The notes: a model not told the origin generated them from the letters alone. Shown: positions 9,072-19,439, counted from the first letter of the stretch. The stretch is DNA of 64,000 nucleotides from Enterococcus faecium (GCF_029023785.1 NZ_CP118955.1:742501-806500), one strand, 5' to 3'. Translations and numbers: made by a program.

Positions 9072-9392
9072 ATGGCTAAAAAAACAATTATGCTTGTATG
9101 TTCGGCTGGTATGAGCACAAGTTTACTAGTAACAAAAATGCAAAAAGCTGCTGAAGCAAAAGGAATCGACTCGGATATTTTCGCTGTGTCCGCTTCTGAC
9201 GCAGATAACAATCTTGCAAATAAAGACGTGGATGTGTTGTTATTAGGCCCACAAGTTCGCTTTATGAAAGCTGATTTTGAGAAACGTCTGGAACCAAAAG
9301 GCATTCCTTTAGATGTCATCAATATGGCTGATTATGGTATGATGAATGGCGAAAAAGTGTTAGATCAAGCAATCACGCTCATAGGTGAATAA
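9072..9392 (+). CDS. Lone PTS IIB component, lactose/cellobiose family
   Basis: Cytoplasmic phosphocarrier of a sugar phosphotransferase system, 106 residues. It opens IMLVCSAGMSTSLLVTKM, the P-loop with the phosphorylatable Cys at about residue 10, followed by the usual alternating beta/alpha pattern and LLLGPQVRF. ATG at 9072 follows AAGGAGAGAA. No IIA or IIC gene lies beside it and a terminator follows directly, so it must work with components encoded elsewhere. Two cre sites indicate strong carbon catabolite control. The sugar is not determinable from this gene alone. Confidence 0.93.
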   Translation: MAKKTIMLVCSAGMSTSLLVTKMQKAAEAKGIDSDIFAVSASDADNNLANKDVDVLLLGPQVRFMKADFEKRLEPKGIPLDVINMADYGMMNGEKVLDQAITLIGE

Positions 9393-9412
9393 ATAGAACA
9401 GTATAACTATCG

Positions 9413-9449
9413 AACAAGCGATCCAAAAAATAGATCGCTTGTTTTTTCG
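9413..9449 (+). terminator. Terminator of the PTS IIB gene
   Basis: Perfect 11 bp stem AACAAGCGATC/GATCGCTTGTT with a 9 nt loop and a T run. Confidence 0.92.
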
Positions 9450-9472
9450 TATATTTTTTTAGGGCGAAGAAT

Positions 9473-10786
9473 ATGAATCATTTTTGGGGTAGAAGGCTTC
9501 TGACGAGAGATATTGAAGCAATAGACTGTGAGGAGGTAAATTTACCAAATTATGAGAAGATCGCAGCAGTGGAACGTTTGGGCAACTGGATTCTTTGTCA
9601 TCGCTGTGGAATGAGGACGTCCGTCATTGATGGACAGCTTGCAGATTACGGTTATTTTTGTACACATTGTCTATATTTAGGGCGATGCGACACTCAACAA
9701 GATTTATATTTGTTTGATCAGCCTGAAGCAAAACCTCGAGAAGTCGTCTTTTTTTGGACAGGACAGCTTACTGAAAAACAAACGGAAATCTCAAAGAGAA
9801 TACTTTGCCATTCAGAAAAAAGACATCATCTTATTTGGGCTGTAACAGGTGCAGGGAAAACAGAGATGCTTTATCCTATTTTAGTGGAAACTTTAAAAGC
9901 TGGAGGAAGAGTAGCGATTTGTACACCGCGAGTCGATGTTTGTAATGAATTGTTTTTACGCTATCGTTATGTTTTTCCAGAAGAAAAAATCACGTTGCTC
10001 CATGGGAATACAGCAACGGCTTATACCTTTACTTCTTTTGTTATCTGTACGATTCATCAGCTATACCGTTTTTATCGGTCCTTTGATTTAATAGTGATCG
10101 ATGAGATCGATGCGTTTCCTTATAACGGGGATGCAGGATTAGCTCATGCTGTGCAAACAGCGATTAAACCAGACGGACGATTCATCTACTTAAGTGCCAC
10201 ACCTGATAAAAAGTTACTAAAGGAAATCAAGCAGACGTTTGACATCCACAAACTTGCTTTACGCTTTCATCGGCGTTTGCTTCCTGAACCCGTCTTGGTT
10301 TTCATGAATAATTGGCGACAAAAATGCAAGAACAAGAAGAAGATAAAATCTTTGGTGCGGATCATTCATCAATTAATTAAAGAAAACCATATCCTTTTAT
10401 TTTGTCCAAGTATCACGATGATGCATCGTTTGAAAGCCACACTTCAAGAGGCTCTTCCGAGATATGAGATCACAGATGTTTCTTCAAGAGACAATCAGCG
10501 GGCGGAAAAAGTCCAGAAAATGCGAGAAGCAAAATATGACATACTGTTAACCACGATGATCCTTGAACGTGGAGTCACATTTGAAAGAATATCCGTTATC
10601 GTTTTAGGAGCGGATCATCCGGTTTTTACTAAATCTTCTTTGGTACAAATCGCAGGAAGAGCCGATCGTAAAGGGCCTTATACGAACAGTCAAGTATACT
10701 TTTTCTATGAAGAAAAAACTGCAGCTATTCGAAAAGTTTGTCAGGAAATCAAAGAAATGAATGAAGAAGGGAAGAAGATGCTGTGA
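9473..10786 (+). CDS. comFA: ComFA, competence-type DNA translocation ATPase
   Basis: DEAD-box-like helicase thought to drive single-stranded DNA through the ComEC channel during transformation; 437 residues. An N-terminal four-Cys zinc site is visible (CHRC about residue 43, CTHC about 63), then Walker A AVTGAGKTE, motif II VIDEIDAFP, motif III LSATP, and the helicase C domain with LVQIAGRADRKG. Enterococci are not known to transform naturally, yet the reading frame is intact. The gene overlaps comFC by four bases. The ribosome binding site (GGGCGAAG) is weak. Confidence 0.94.
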   Translation: MNHFWGRRLLTRDIEAIDCEEVNLPNYEKIAAVERLGNWILCHRCGMRTSVIDGQLADYGYFCTHCLYLGRCDTQQDLYLFDQPEAKPREVVFFWTGQLTEKQTEISKRILCHSEKRHHLIWAVTGAGKTEMLYPILVETLKAGGRVAICTPRVDVCNELFLRYRYVFPEEKITLLHGNTATAYTFTSFVICTIHQLYRFYRSFDLIVIDEIDAFPYNGDAGLAHAVQTAIKPDGRFIYLSATPDKKLLKEIKQTFDIHKLALRFHRRLLPEPVLVFMNNWRQKCKNKKKIKSLVRIIHQLIKENHILLFCPSITMMHRLKATLQEALPRYEITDVSSRDNQRAEKVQKMREAKYDILLTTMILERGVTFERISVIVLGADHPVFTKSSLVQIAGRADRKGPYTNSQVYFFYEEKTAAIRKVCQEIKEMNEEGKKML

Positions 10787-11502
10787 GGTGCAGTTGCTGC
10801 AGTAAAGATATCTTCCAAAATTTAACATTCAGCGAGATTATTGGTGTTTCGAAATACAGATTACCTCAGACTTGTTCAGTTTGTCGCGCACAATTTCATT
10901 TATTGGAAACAAGAGGCTGTTCTGGCTGTCAAAAACCAATCCATTTCAATCTAGAGAGTACGAAAAAGAAAGTAAAGTCTATTCCCGTTTACTGCAGTGA
11001 CTGTCAAGAATGGAAGAAGAAATATCCGACCTATGATTTTCAGCACCGTGCCTTTTTTGTGTACGATGAAAATATGAAGGCCTGGCTCAATCAATACAAG
11101 TTTATGGGAGATATCCGACTAGCAGGCACCTTTGCATATAGATGGACGCAGATAAAAAAAGAATACCCGACATACATCTATTGTCCAATACCTTTATCTG
11201 AAAAAAGGCGAACAGAAAGAGGATTCAATCAAGTAAGCGAGATGTTGAAAGCAGCAAGAATTCCTTTTCAGATGCTACTCAAAAGAGAGAAGCATCTGCT
11301 GGCTCAAGCAAAAAACACGCGAAAGGAAAGATTGGAGATGCCTCAACCTTTTGAACTTGCAGTCACCTTTTCTAAGATACAAAATAAAAAAATATTGATT
11401 ATTGATGATGTCTATACAACAGGACAGACTCTTTTCCACGCAGCAGATTGTTTGCAGGTCGCACAGCCGAAAATCATCCGAACCATTTCTTTGGCGAGAT
11501 GA
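10783..11502 (+). CDS. comFC: ComFC, phosphoribosyltransferase-type competence protein
   Basis: Partner of ComFA in DNA uptake, 239 residues, starting at a GTG at 10783 inside the comFA stop (GTGA overlap), which implies translational coupling. Two pairs of Cys at each zinc finger are seen at the N-terminus (CSCC, CSVC, CSGC, CSDC), followed by a type I phosphoribosyltransferase fold with KRRTERGFNQ and the PRPP-binding loop ILIIDDVYTTGQT. A promoter for hpf follows. Confidence 0.93.
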   Translation: MRCSCCSKDIFQNLTFSEIIGVSKYRLPQTCSVCRAQFHLLETRGCSGCQKPIHFNLESTKKKVKSIPVYCSDCQEWKKKYPTYDFQHRAFFVYDENMKAWLNQYKFMGDIRLAGTFAYRWTQIKKEYPTYIYCPIPLSEKRRTERGFNQVSEMLKAARIPFQMLLKREKHLLAQAKNTRKERLEMPQPFELAVTFSKIQNKKILIIDDVYTTGQTLFHAADCLQVAQPKIIRTISLAR

Positions 11503-11533
11503 ATTAGATGTGGAAATTTGATAGCGATTTAAT

Positions 11534-11561
11534 TTGCAAATAACCTAGAGTTCGATATAAT
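11534..11561 (+). promoter_or_regulatory. Promoter of hpf
   Basis: TTGCAA (11534-11539) and TATAAT (11556-11561) with a 16 bp spacer, about 70 bp before the hpf start. Confidence 0.7.
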
Positions 11562-11629
11562 AGAATTAAGAAGAGGGAAAGAGTGGTCCTTCTCCTTCTT
11601 GATTGTGGTAGACGAAAGGGGTAATTTTT

Positions 11630-12181
11630 ATGTTTAGATATAATGTACGCGGCGAAAATATCGAAGTAACTGAAGCGATTCGCGACTACGTTGAGAAAAA
11701 AGTAGGCAAACTAGAACGCTATTTCAGTGACGCACCCGATGCAACGGCGCATGTGAACTTAAAAGTTTATACAGAAAAAACAGCAAAAGTGGAAGTAACG
11801 ATCCCATTACCTTATCTTGTATTACGTGCCGAAGAAACTTCTCCAGATTTATACGCAAGTATCGATTTGGTTGTTGATAAATTGGAACGCCAAATCCGCA
11901 AATTCAAAACAAAAATTAATCGTAAATCCCGTGAAACGGGCATGAATACTGCAGATGCTGCTGCTTTATTCAATGAAGAGGACGAAAACGAAAATGATTC
12001 TGAATTAGATATCGTACGTACGAAACGCCTTTCATTGAAACCAATGGATAGTGAAGAAGCAGTCTTACAAATGAACATGCTGGGACATAACTTCTTTATT
12101 TTTGAAGATGCAGAAACAAATGGTACAAGTATCGTTTACCGCCGTAAAGATGGAAAATACGGACTGATTGAAACAGACTGA
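11630..12181 (+). CDS. hpf: Long-form ribosome hibernation promoting factor
   Basis: Dimerises 70S ribosomes to inactive 100S particles in stationary phase. At 183 residues this is the long form: N-terminal S30AE/YfiA domain (about 1-100, [20 protein letters not shown] then [16 protein letters not shown]), an acidic linker ([12 protein letters not shown]), and the C-terminal dimerisation domain ([20 protein letters not shown], then [18 protein letters not shown]). The ATG at 11630 follows AAAGGGG. It stands after comFC and before secA as in many Firmicutes. Confidence 0.96.
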   Translation: MFRYNVRGENIEVTEAIRDYVEKKVGKLERYFSDAPDATAHVNLKVYTEKTAKVEVTIPLPYLVLRAEETSPDLYASIDLVVDKLERQIRKFKTKINRKSRETGMNTADAAALFNEEDENENDSELDIVRTKRLSLKPMDSEEAVLQMNMLGHNFFIFEDAETNGTSIVYRRKDGKYGLIETD

Positions 12182-12205
12182 TCAGCCTTACTTAAATAAC
12201 AACGA

Positions 12206-12246
12206 AAACTTGCAGCAGCTACTGACAGCTGCCGCAAGTTTTTTTG
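12206..12246 (+). terminator. Terminator of hpf
   Basis: Arms AACTTGC-GCAGCT and AGCTGC-GCAAGTT pair with one bulged base, followed by T8. Confidence 0.88.
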
Positions 12247-12313
12247 AGTTTCCTCCTCTTTTAGATGAAATATGAATAAATTATGAAGTTCTTACTTTAA
12301 TACGCTTAAGATA

Positions 12314-12342
12314 TTTCAATTATCTATAACTAATGATAAAAT
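12314..12342 (+). promoter_or_regulatory. Putative promoter of secA
   Basis: TTTCAA (12314-12319) and TAAAAT (12337-12342) with a 17 bp spacer. Confidence 0.5.
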
Positions 12343-12402
12343 GAAAAGTAAAGTCTACATAGTCTGGATAATACACAGAAGGAAAAGGAGATTACACAAC
12401 GC

Positions 12403-14937
12403 ATGGCCAATTTGATTCGTTCACTTATCGAAAACGATAAGAAAGAACTAAAACGTTTAGATAGCATTGCAAAAAAAGTTGAAGCATACGCTGACCAAAT
12501 GGCAGCATTAACTGATGAACAATTACAGGCAAAAACTGCTGAATTCAAGGGCAGATACCAAAAAGGAGAAACATTAGATCAATTACTTCCGGAAGCTTTT
12601 GCAGTCGTCCGAGAAGCAGCAAAACGTGTATTAGGTTTATATCCATACCACGTACAATTGATGGGTGGAATCGTGCTTCACGATGGAAATATCCCTGAAA
12701 TGCGTACTGGTGAAGGTAAAACCTTGACCGCAACGATGCCAGTATATCTAAATGCTCTGACTGGCGAAGGGGTACACGTAGTTACCGTCAATGAATATTT
12801 AGCAACCCGTGACTCGACGGAAATGGGCGAACTTTATAATTTCTTAGGATTAACAGTGGGGTTGAATATCAACTCAAAATCTTCGGATGAAAAACGCGAG
12901 GCTTATAATTGTGATATCACTTATAGTACGAATAATGAATTAGGATTTGACTACTTGAGAGACAATATGGTCGTTTACCGCCATCAAATGGTACAACGTC
13001 CGCTGAATTATGCCATTGTCGATGAAGTTGACTCAATCTTGATTGATGAAGCGAGAACGCCGCTGATCATTTCAGGGCAAGCAGAAAAATCCACAGCTTT
13101 ATATACAAGAGCAGACAACTTCGTGAAACGTTTGAAAGAAGAAGAAGATTATAAAATCGATGTACAATCAAAAACAATCAGTTTAACCGAAGCAGGGATC
13201 GAAAAAGCAGAAGAAACATTCGGTTTGGATAACTTATACGACATTGAAAATACTGCATTGACCCATCACTTGGATCAAGCATTGAGAGCCAACTATATCA
13301 TGCTTTTAGATATCGATTATGTTGTCCAAGACGGAAAAGTACTGATTGTTGACCAGTTCACTGGTCGGATCATGGATGGACGCCGTTATTCAGATGGACT
13401 TCACCAAGCAATCGAAGCTAAAGAAGGCGTAGAGATCGAAGACGAAACGAAAACCATGGCGACGATCACTTTCCAGAACTATTTCCGTATGTACAAGAAA
13501 CTTGCGGGAATGACTGGTACAGCTAAAACAGAAGAAGAAGAATTCAGAGAAATTTATAACATCCAAGTATACCAAATTCCGACAAATCGTCCGGTTATCC
13601 GTGATGATCGTCCAGATTTGCTTTACCCAACATTACAAAGCAAGTTCCACGCTGTCGTGCAAGATATCAAAGATCGCTACCGCAAAGGTCAACCTGTGTT
13701 AGTCGGAACTGTTGCGGTTGAAACATCTGAGTTATTATCAGATATGCTGAATCAAGAACGTATTCCTCATGAAGTGCTGAATGCGAAAAATCACTTTAAA
13801 GAAGCAGAGATCATCATGAATGCTGGTCAAAAAGGTGCTGTGACGATTGCTACCAACATGGCTGGTCGGGGAACAGATATCAAGTTAGGACTTGGGGTAA
13901 GAGAACTTGGTGGTCTAGCAGTTATCGGGACAGAACGACATGAATCTCGTCGTATCGATAACCAGCTTCGAGGACGTGCAGGACGTCAAGGAGACCCTGG
14001 TATGTCACAGTTCTACTTGTCATTGGAAGATGATTTGATGAAACGATTCGGTTCAGAACGAATCAAAGCTTTCTTAGATCGGATGAAGATCGGTGAGGAA
14101 GATGCTGTTATCCAAAGCAAGATGCTGACGAAACAAGTAGAATCTGCACAAAAACGTGTAGAAGGAAATAACTATGACACACGTAAAAACGTCTTACAAT
14201 ACGATGATGTGATGCGTGAACAACGTGAAGTAATCTATAAACAGCGACAAGAAGTAATCATGGAAGAAAAAAGCTTATCCAAGCCACTAATGAACATGGT
14301 CAAACGGACAATCAGTCGTGTAGTAGATGCGCATACACAATTAGAGAAAGAAAATTGGAATTTGGAAAGTATCATCGATTTTGCCGGCAGTACTCTTGTC
14401 CATGAAGATAGCATTACTCTTGCAGATATCGAAGGAAAAACAGCTCAGGAGATCAAAGAGTATCTAAACGAACGAGCACAAGAAGTATTTAATACCAAAG
14501 CGGCTCAACTAAATGGTCCAGAGCAACTGTTGGAATTTGAAAAAGTCGTGATCTTGCGTGTTGTGGACTCTAAATGGACAGACCATATTGATGCAATGGA
14601 TCAATTACGTCAGTCAATCGGCTTACGTGCTTATGGACAGAACAATCCATTAGTCGAATATCAAACAGAAGGCTATAAGATGTTTGAAGATATGGTAGGC
14701 GCCATCGAGTATGAAGTCACTCGAATCTTTATGAAAGCTGAGATCCGTCAAAACGTACAGCGTGAACAGGTTTCTCAAGGAACAGCTTCTCACTCAGAAG
14801 ACGGAGATGCCAAAGAAAATAGTAATACTAGCGCGAAAAAACAGCCAATCCATGTGAATAAGGTCGGAAGAAATGATCCTTGTCCTTGTGGAAGCGGGAA
14901 AAAATATAAGAACTGTCATGGAAAAAATGCAAACTAA
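12403..14937 (+). CDS. secA: Protein translocase ATPase SecA
   Basis: Motor of the general secretion pathway, binding SecYEG at the membrane; 844 residues, normal for SecA1. Walker [15 protein letters not shown], the Walker B region [18 protein letters not shown], the helicase motif [12 protein letters not shown] and [19 protein letters not shown] are intact. The C-terminal zinc-binding tail [16 protein letters not shown] is present. The ATG at 12403 follows AAAAGGAGAT. It sits between hpf and prfB and is closed by a terminator. Confidence 0.98.
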   Translation: MANLIRSLIENDKKELKRLDSIAKKVEAYADQMAALTDEQLQAKTAEFKGRYQKGETLDQLLPEAFAVVREAAKRVLGLYPYHVQLMGGIVLHDGNIPEMRTGEGKTLTATMPVYLNALTGEGVHVVTVNEYLATRDSTEMGELYNFLGLTVGLNINSKSSDEKREAYNCDITYSTNNELGFDYLRDNMVVYRHQMVQRPLNYAIVDEVDSILIDEARTPLIISGQAEKSTALYTRADNFVKRLKEEEDYKIDVQSKTISLTEAGIEKAEETFGLDNLYDIENTALTHHLDQALRANYIMLLDIDYVVQDGKVLIVDQFTGRIMDGRRYSDGLHQAIEAKEGVEIEDETKTMATITFQNYFRMYKKLAGMTGTAKTEEEEFREIYNIQVYQIPTNRPVIRDDRPDLLYPTLQSKFHAVVQDIKDRYRKGQPVLVGTVAVETSELLSDMLNQERIPHEVLNAKNHFKEAEIIMNAGQKGAVTIATNMAGRGTDIKLGLGVRELGGLAVIGTERHESRRIDNQLRGRAGRQGDPGMSQFYLSLEDDLMKRFGSERIKAFLDRMKIGEEDAVIQSKMLTKQVESAQKRVEGNNYDTRKNVLQYDDVMREQREVIYKQRQEVIMEEKSLSKPLMNMVKRTISRVVDAHTQLEKENWNLESIIDFAGSTLVHEDSITLADIEGKTAQEIKEYLNERAQEVFNTKAAQLNGPEQLLEFEKVVILRVVDSKWTDHIDAMDQLRQSIGLRAYGQNNPLVEYQTEGYKMFEDMVGAIEYEVTRIFMKAEIRQNVQREQVSQGTASHSEDGDAKENSNTSAKKQPIHVNKVGRNDPCPCGSGKKYKNCHGKNAN

Positions 14938-14954
14938 TTTCTGACAGCAGGATT

Positions 14955-14998
14955 GGTGAGACAAATTCTTTTTTTAAGAATTCGTCTCACCTTCTTTC
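14955..14998 (+). terminator. Terminator of secA
   Basis: Long stem GGTGAGAC-AATTCTT/AAGAATT-GTCTCACC with a T-rich loop, followed by TTCTTTCT. Confidence 0.85.
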
Positions 14999-15062
14999 TG
15001 TTATTTGCTGATTCTGTTAGACTAGATATAATGAAAAAAGTATAGTGAAAGAAGGAAAAAAC

Positions 15063-16164
15063 ATGGAAATATCCGAAATTCGAAATCTCCTGACAGAAAT
15101 GCAGGAAAAGGTCACAAGTTTCAGGAGGTCTCTTTGACTTAGATCAGCTGGAAGAAGACATCGCGGAAGCAGAAGCAAAAATGGCTGAACCTGGTTTTTG
15201 GGATGACAGCGAAGCCGCACAAAAAGTGATCAGCGAAAATAACGCTAATAAAGAAACCTATGACCAATTCCATTCTCTTGCCGAAGAACTAGAAGAAATC
15301 GAATTGATGGTGGAGATGCTGCAAGAAGAACCTGATGCAGCAATGCAAGAAGAAGCAGAAACACGTATCAATGCATTAGATGAAAAAATGAAGACGTATG
15401 AATTATCTATGCTGTTAGACGGACCTTATGATCGAAACAATGCGATCGTCGAATTGCATCCAGGGGCTGGCGGAACGGAGTCCCAAGACTGGGGCAGCAT
15501 GCTTTTACGTATGTATACACGTTGGGCAGAGCAGCATGGCTATCAAGTAGAAACACTAGATTATCAAGCAGGTGATGAAGCAGGGATCAAGAGTGTGACC
15601 CTGCTGATTAAAGGACATAACGCTTTTGGTTATCTAAAATCAGAAAAAGGTGTTCATCGCCTTGTACGGATTTCGCCTTTTGACTCAGCGAAACGACGTC
15701 ATACTTCTTTTTGTTCGGTAGATGTGATGCCAGAGCTTGATGAAACGATCGATATAGAAATCAATCCAGATGATTTGAAAATCGATACGTACCGAGCAAG
15801 TGGTGCAGGTGGTCAGCACATCAATAAAACAGAATCTGCTGTACGGATCACTCACTTGCCTACAGGAACAGTAGTAGCTAGTCAGGCACAACGCTCACAA
15901 TTGAAAAACCGTGAGCAAGCGATGGGGATGTTAAAAGCTAAGCTTTATCAATTAGAAGTGGAAAAGAAAGAACAAGAAGCAGCTGCACTTCGAGGAGAAC
16001 AAAAAGAAATCGGCTGGGGTTCACAGATCCGTTCTTATGTTTTCCATCCCTATTCTATGGTAAAAGACCATCGGACAAACGTAGAGACAGGAAATGTCCA
16101 AGCAGTTATGGACGGTGACCTTGATTTATTTATTGACGGCTATTTAAAAATGCATCTACAATAA
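15063..16164 (+). CDS. prfB: Peptide chain release factor 2 (programmed +1 frameshift)
   Basis: Releases peptides at UGA and UAA codons. The gene starts at the ATG at 15063 and reads 24 codons to an in-frame TGA at 15135-15137, preceded by AGGAGG-TCT-CTT, the classic RF2 autoregulatory site with an internal Shine-Dalgarno. Skipping T15135 gives GAC and continues to 16164 for 366 residues, the normal RF2 length. The GGQ motif (about residues 249-251) and the codon-recognition tripeptide SPF are present. When RF2 is scarce, frameshifting at UGA increases and restores it. The true CDS joins 15063-15134 and 15136-16164. Confidence 0.97.
15123..15138 (+). promoter_or_regulatory. RF2 programmed frameshift site
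   Basis: AGGAGG (15123-15128), three bases, then CTT-TGA-C (15132-15138): Shine-Dalgarno stimulator, slippery CTT and the UGA stop followed by C, all at consensus spacing. Confidence 0.96.
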
Positions 16165-16225
16165 GAACCCATTGTTAAATTGAAATAAAATTGTAAGATT
16201 TTGCAAGCATGTTGAAACATTGCCA

Positions 16226-16234
16226 TGCTATAAT
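16226..16234 (+). promoter_or_regulatory. Extended -10 promoter of ftsEX
   Basis: TGCTATAAT is an extended -10 element 35 bp upstream of ftsE. No good -35 is seen 17 bp upstream. GCATG/CATGC arms flank it on the left. Confidence 0.55.
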
Positions 16235-16268
16235 AGCTAAAGACTGAAAAAGATATGGAGAGAACGCC

Positions 16269-16955
16269 ATGATTGAAATGAAGGATGTAATGAAGAAGTA
16301 CTCAAATGGTACGACCGCTATCCGCAATCTCTCGATTGTCATCGAACAAGGAGAGTTTGTCTATGTGGTTGGTCCGTCTGGAGCCGGTAAATCTACATTC
16401 ATCAAATTGATGTATCGAGAAGAAAAAGCTTCAAAAGGAACTTTGAACGTCGCAGGTCATGATCTAATAGCAATCAAAAACCGCGAAGTTCCTTATCTAC
16501 GCAGAGAAATCGGCGTGGTGTTCCAAGACTATAAATTATTACCAAGAAAAACAGTATATGAAAATGTTGCGTACGCTATGCAAGTTATCGGCAGAAAACC
16601 TCGAGATATCAAAAAACGAGTAATGGAAGTGCTGGACCTTGTTGGTTTGAAACACAAAGTTCGAGTCTTTCCTAGCGAATTATCCGGTGGGGAACAGCAA
16701 CGTGTCTCTATTGCTCGGGCAATCGTGAATACGCCTAAAGTACTTATCGCGGATGAACCGACAGGAAATCTGGATCCAGAAAACTCATGGGAAATCATGA
16801 AATTATTAGATCGGATCAATGCCCAAGGAACTACTGTCGTGATGGCTACACATAACAGTACGATCGTAAATACGATTCGGCACCGAGTAATTGCTATCGA
16901 AAACGGCCGCATTATTCGAGATCAAGCGGAAGGGGAATATGGATACGATGATTAG
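16269..16955 (+). CDS. ftsE: Cell division ATP-binding protein FtsE
   Basis: ATPase of the FtsEX complex that activates peptidoglycan hydrolases at the septum; 228 residues. Walker A GPSGAGKST, Q-loop VFQDYKLLP, signature LSGGEQQRVS, Walker B VLIADEPTGNLDP and the switch His in ATHN are all canonical. The ATG at 16269 follows TGGAGAGAA. ftsX overlaps its 3' end. Confidence 0.97.
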   Translation: MIEMKDVMKKYSNGTTAIRNLSIVIEQGEFVYVVGPSGAGKSTFIKLMYREEKASKGTLNVAGHDLIAIKNREVPYLRREIGVVFQDYKLLPRKTVYENVAYAMQVIGRKPRDIKKRVMEVLDLVGLKHKVRVFPSELSGGEQQRVSIARAIVNTPKVLIADEPTGNLDPENSWEIMKLLDRINAQGTTVVMATHNSTIVNTIRHRVIAIENGRIIRDQAEGEYGYDD

Positions 16956-17832
16956 AACCTTTTTCCGCCATTTATTAGAAAGTATCAAGAGTTTGAAACG
17001 TAACGGCTGGATGACAGTTGCTTCAGTCAGTGCGGTAACGATCACGTTGACTTTAGTCGGTGTATTCATGGCAGTTATCATGAATGCAACTAAATTAGCT
17101 CAGGATATAGAAGGAAACGTTGATGTATCTGTATTCGTAGATATCGGTACAAAAGACGAAGAGATGAAAAAGCTAGAAAAAGAATTGAATGACTTAGATC
17201 ATGTTAAAAAAGTTGAATTTTCAAGCAAAGAACAGGAATTGAAAAAAATCCAAAACGAAATGGGTGATTCCTGGAAATTGTTTGAAGGTGACAATAACCC
17301 GTTATATGATGTGTATGTAGTAAGTGCTACTGATCCTTCTTATACAAAACAAGTAGCAGAAGAAGCAGCAGATTTGAAGAATGTTTCTCGTTCTGATTAC
17401 GGTGGAGCTTCCTCAGATCGGATTTTCCAAATCGCTGGTGCAGTTCGGACATGGGGATTAGTTGCAGCGGCATTGCTGCTGTTCGTAGCGATGTTTCTCA
17501 TTTCGAACACGATTCGGATCACGATTTTGTCTAGACAGCGTGAAATTCAAATCATGCGTTTAGTCGGTGCAAAAAATGGATATATTCGCTGGCCGTTTTT
17601 CCTTGAAGGTGGCTGGATCGGTCTGATCGGTGCGATTCTTCCGATTTTGATCATCACATTTGGTTATGCATGGTTTTTCCAATTGATCAATCCATCATTA
17701 TTACGTTCCCATTATTCATTGATTCATCCACAAAATATCGTTTGGAAAATCAATCTTTTAATGGTCGGCATTGGTGTGATCATTGGTTCACTTGGCTCGA
17801 TCATTTCTATGAGACGTTTCTTGAAATTCTAA
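16948..17832 (+). CDS. ftsX: Cell division protein FtsX
   Basis: Membrane partner of FtsE, relaying ATP hydrolysis to extracellular hydrolases such as PcsB-type proteins. 294 residues from the ATG at 16948, which overlaps the ftsE stop; an in-frame ATG three codons earlier (16939) is also possible. Four membrane segments are expected and seen: one near residue 24-45, a large extracellular loop (about 50-165), then three between about 168 and 292. It begins MIRTFFRHLLESIKSLKRNG, as streptococcal FtsX does. Confidence 0.95.
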   Translation: MIRTFFRHLLESIKSLKRNGWMTVASVSAVTITLTLVGVFMAVIMNATKLAQDIEGNVDVSVFVDIGTKDEEMKKLEKELNDLDHVKKVEFSSKEQELKKIQNEMGDSWKLFEGDNNPLYDVYVVSATDPSYTKQVAEEAADLKNVSRSDYGGASSDRIFQIAGAVRTWGLVAAALLLFVAMFLISNTIRITILSRQREIQIMRLVGAKNGYIRWPFFLEGGWIGLIGAILPILIITFGYAWFFQLINPSLLRSHYSLIHPQNIVWKINLLMVGIGVIIGSLGSIISMRRFLKF

Positions 17833-17853
17833 TACCACAATATAAATAAAATG

Positions 17854-17890
17854 AGAAAGTTGGACAGTTTCGTTCCAGCTTTCTTTTTTT
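17854..17890 (+). terminator. Terminator of ftsEX
   Basis: Arms GAAAGTTGGA and TTCCAGCTTTC pair imperfectly around a short loop, followed by T7. Confidence 0.85.
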
Positions 17891-17983
17891 ATTGGCTAGG
17901 AGAATAGAAGGAAGCGGCTTTTTTCCCTTTACTTTAAAAAACAACTTGGGTATTCTTAAGTTGGTAGAAGAAGAGGTGAAGCC

Positions 17984-19432
17984 GTGAAAATTATCGTTGA
18001 CAATTTTTTTACGATCCTTTTGATTATGAATATTTTGCTTTCCTTTATCATCGTTTTTCGAGAAAGAAAGGAAACTGCTCAAACATGGGCATGGCTGCTC
18101 GTTTTGATGTTCATTCCAGTTGTAGGATTTATTTTATATATTTTTTTAGGAAGAGGGATTTCCAAAGAGAAAATCTTTGATTTGAAGATCCAAGGGAAAA
18201 TCGGTAAGAACCTGGAAATTGAAGAAGACAAACAGGCATTGATGCGAGGGCTTTATCCTCATCCGCCTACTGGACAAGTAGATGTGAAACAATTGATCTA
18301 TATGCTCACGGTATTTGAAAGTACGCTCTATACGACTAAAAATGAAATCACTTTATTTACAGATGGTCGTGAAAAATTCGATGCGCTGATTGAAGATATC
18401 AAGCAGGCAGAAGACCATATCCACTTCCAGTATTATATTTATCGCAGTGATGCATTAGGTGAAGAAGTTCGAGATGCATTGACAGAGGCGGCAAGACGAG
18501 GGGTAAAAGTCAGAGTCCTTCTTGATGCATGGGGTTCCACACAAGTTTCTTCCAGCTTTTTTCAGAATTTGAAAAAAGCAGGCGGAGAAGTCGCATTTTT
18601 CTTTCCTCTATTTGTTCCGTATATTAATCCTCGGATCAATTATCGCAATCATCGTAAAATCGTAGTTATTGATGGGAAAATCGGATATACAGGTGGGTTC
18701 AATGTTGGAAATGAATATCTAGGATTGGTAAAGAAATTTGGTTATTGGCGAGACAATCATTTGCGTATTTACGGAGAAGCGGTGTATACCTTGCAAAACC
18801 GTTTTTTGATGGACTGGAATTCTCAGCATACAAAAGAAGTAGGCTATTCTCCCAAATTTTTTCCGTCCATTCACACTACTGGTGATATAGCTGTTCAAAT
18901 CGTGACAAGCGGACCAGATACCGAACATGAACAAATCAAAATGACTTATTTGAAAATGATTTCGTTAGCCAAACGGGAGATATTGATCCAAACGCCTTAT
19001 TACATACCGGATGGATCGATTCATGAAGCACTGAAGTTGGCTCTTCTTTCAGGCGTAAAAGTTCATATCCAAATACCTAACAAACCAGATCATCTTCTCG
19101 TTTACTGGGCAACGTATTCTTTCGCTGCAGAGCTGATCGAGTATGGAGCAAGGATCGAAACATATGAGAATGGATTTATTCATGCAAAGACGATGATTAT
19201 CGATGGTGGCATTGTTTCAGTTGGCTCAGCAAATATCGATGTTCGTTCATTTCGCTTGGACTTTGAGGTCAATACACTGGTTTATGATGAACGAATGGCT
19301 TCACGTGTAAGAAAAGCTTTTTTTGAAGACTCGAAAATTTCTACGCATCTCACAAAAGAAATGTATGAAAACCGAGGAATAATCATCAAGATGAAAGAAG
19401 GATTAGCAAGATTGATTTCGCCGCTCCTTTAA
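17984..19432 (+). CDS. cls: Cardiolipin synthase
   Basis: Condenses two phosphatidylglycerols to cardiolipin at the membrane; 482 residues. Two N-terminal membrane segments (about 5-25 and 37-57), then a phospholipase D domain with two HKD motifs: HRKIVVIDGKIGYTGG and HAKTMIIDGGIVSVGSANID. The start is a GTG at 17984, with GAGGTG 5 nt upstream. Enterococci carry more than one cls, and mutations in Cls affect daptomycin susceptibility; which paralogue this is cannot be told here. Confidence 0.95.
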   Translation: MKIIVDNFFTILLIMNILLSFIIVFRERKETAQTWAWLLVLMFIPVVGFILYIFLGRGISKEKIFDLKIQGKIGKNLEIEEDKQALMRGLYPHPPTGQVDVKQLIYMLTVFESTLYTTKNEITLFTDGREKFDALIEDIKQAEDHIHFQYYIYRSDALGEEVRDALTEAARRGVKVRVLLDAWGSTQVSSSFFQNLKKAGGEVAFFFPLFVPYINPRINYRNHRKIVVIDGKIGYTGGFNVGNEYLGLVKKFGYWRDNHLRIYGEAVYTLQNRFLMDWNSQHTKEVGYSPKFFPSIHTTGDIAVQIVTSGPDTEHEQIKMTYLKMISLAKREILIQTPYYIPDGSIHEALKLALLSGVKVHIQIPNKPDHLLVYWATYSFAAELIEYGARIETYENGFIHAKTMIIDGGIVSVGSANIDVRSFRLDFEVNTLVYDERMASRVRKAFFEDSKISTHLTKEMYENRGIIIKMKEGLARLISPLL

Positions 19433-19439
19433 AACATAA

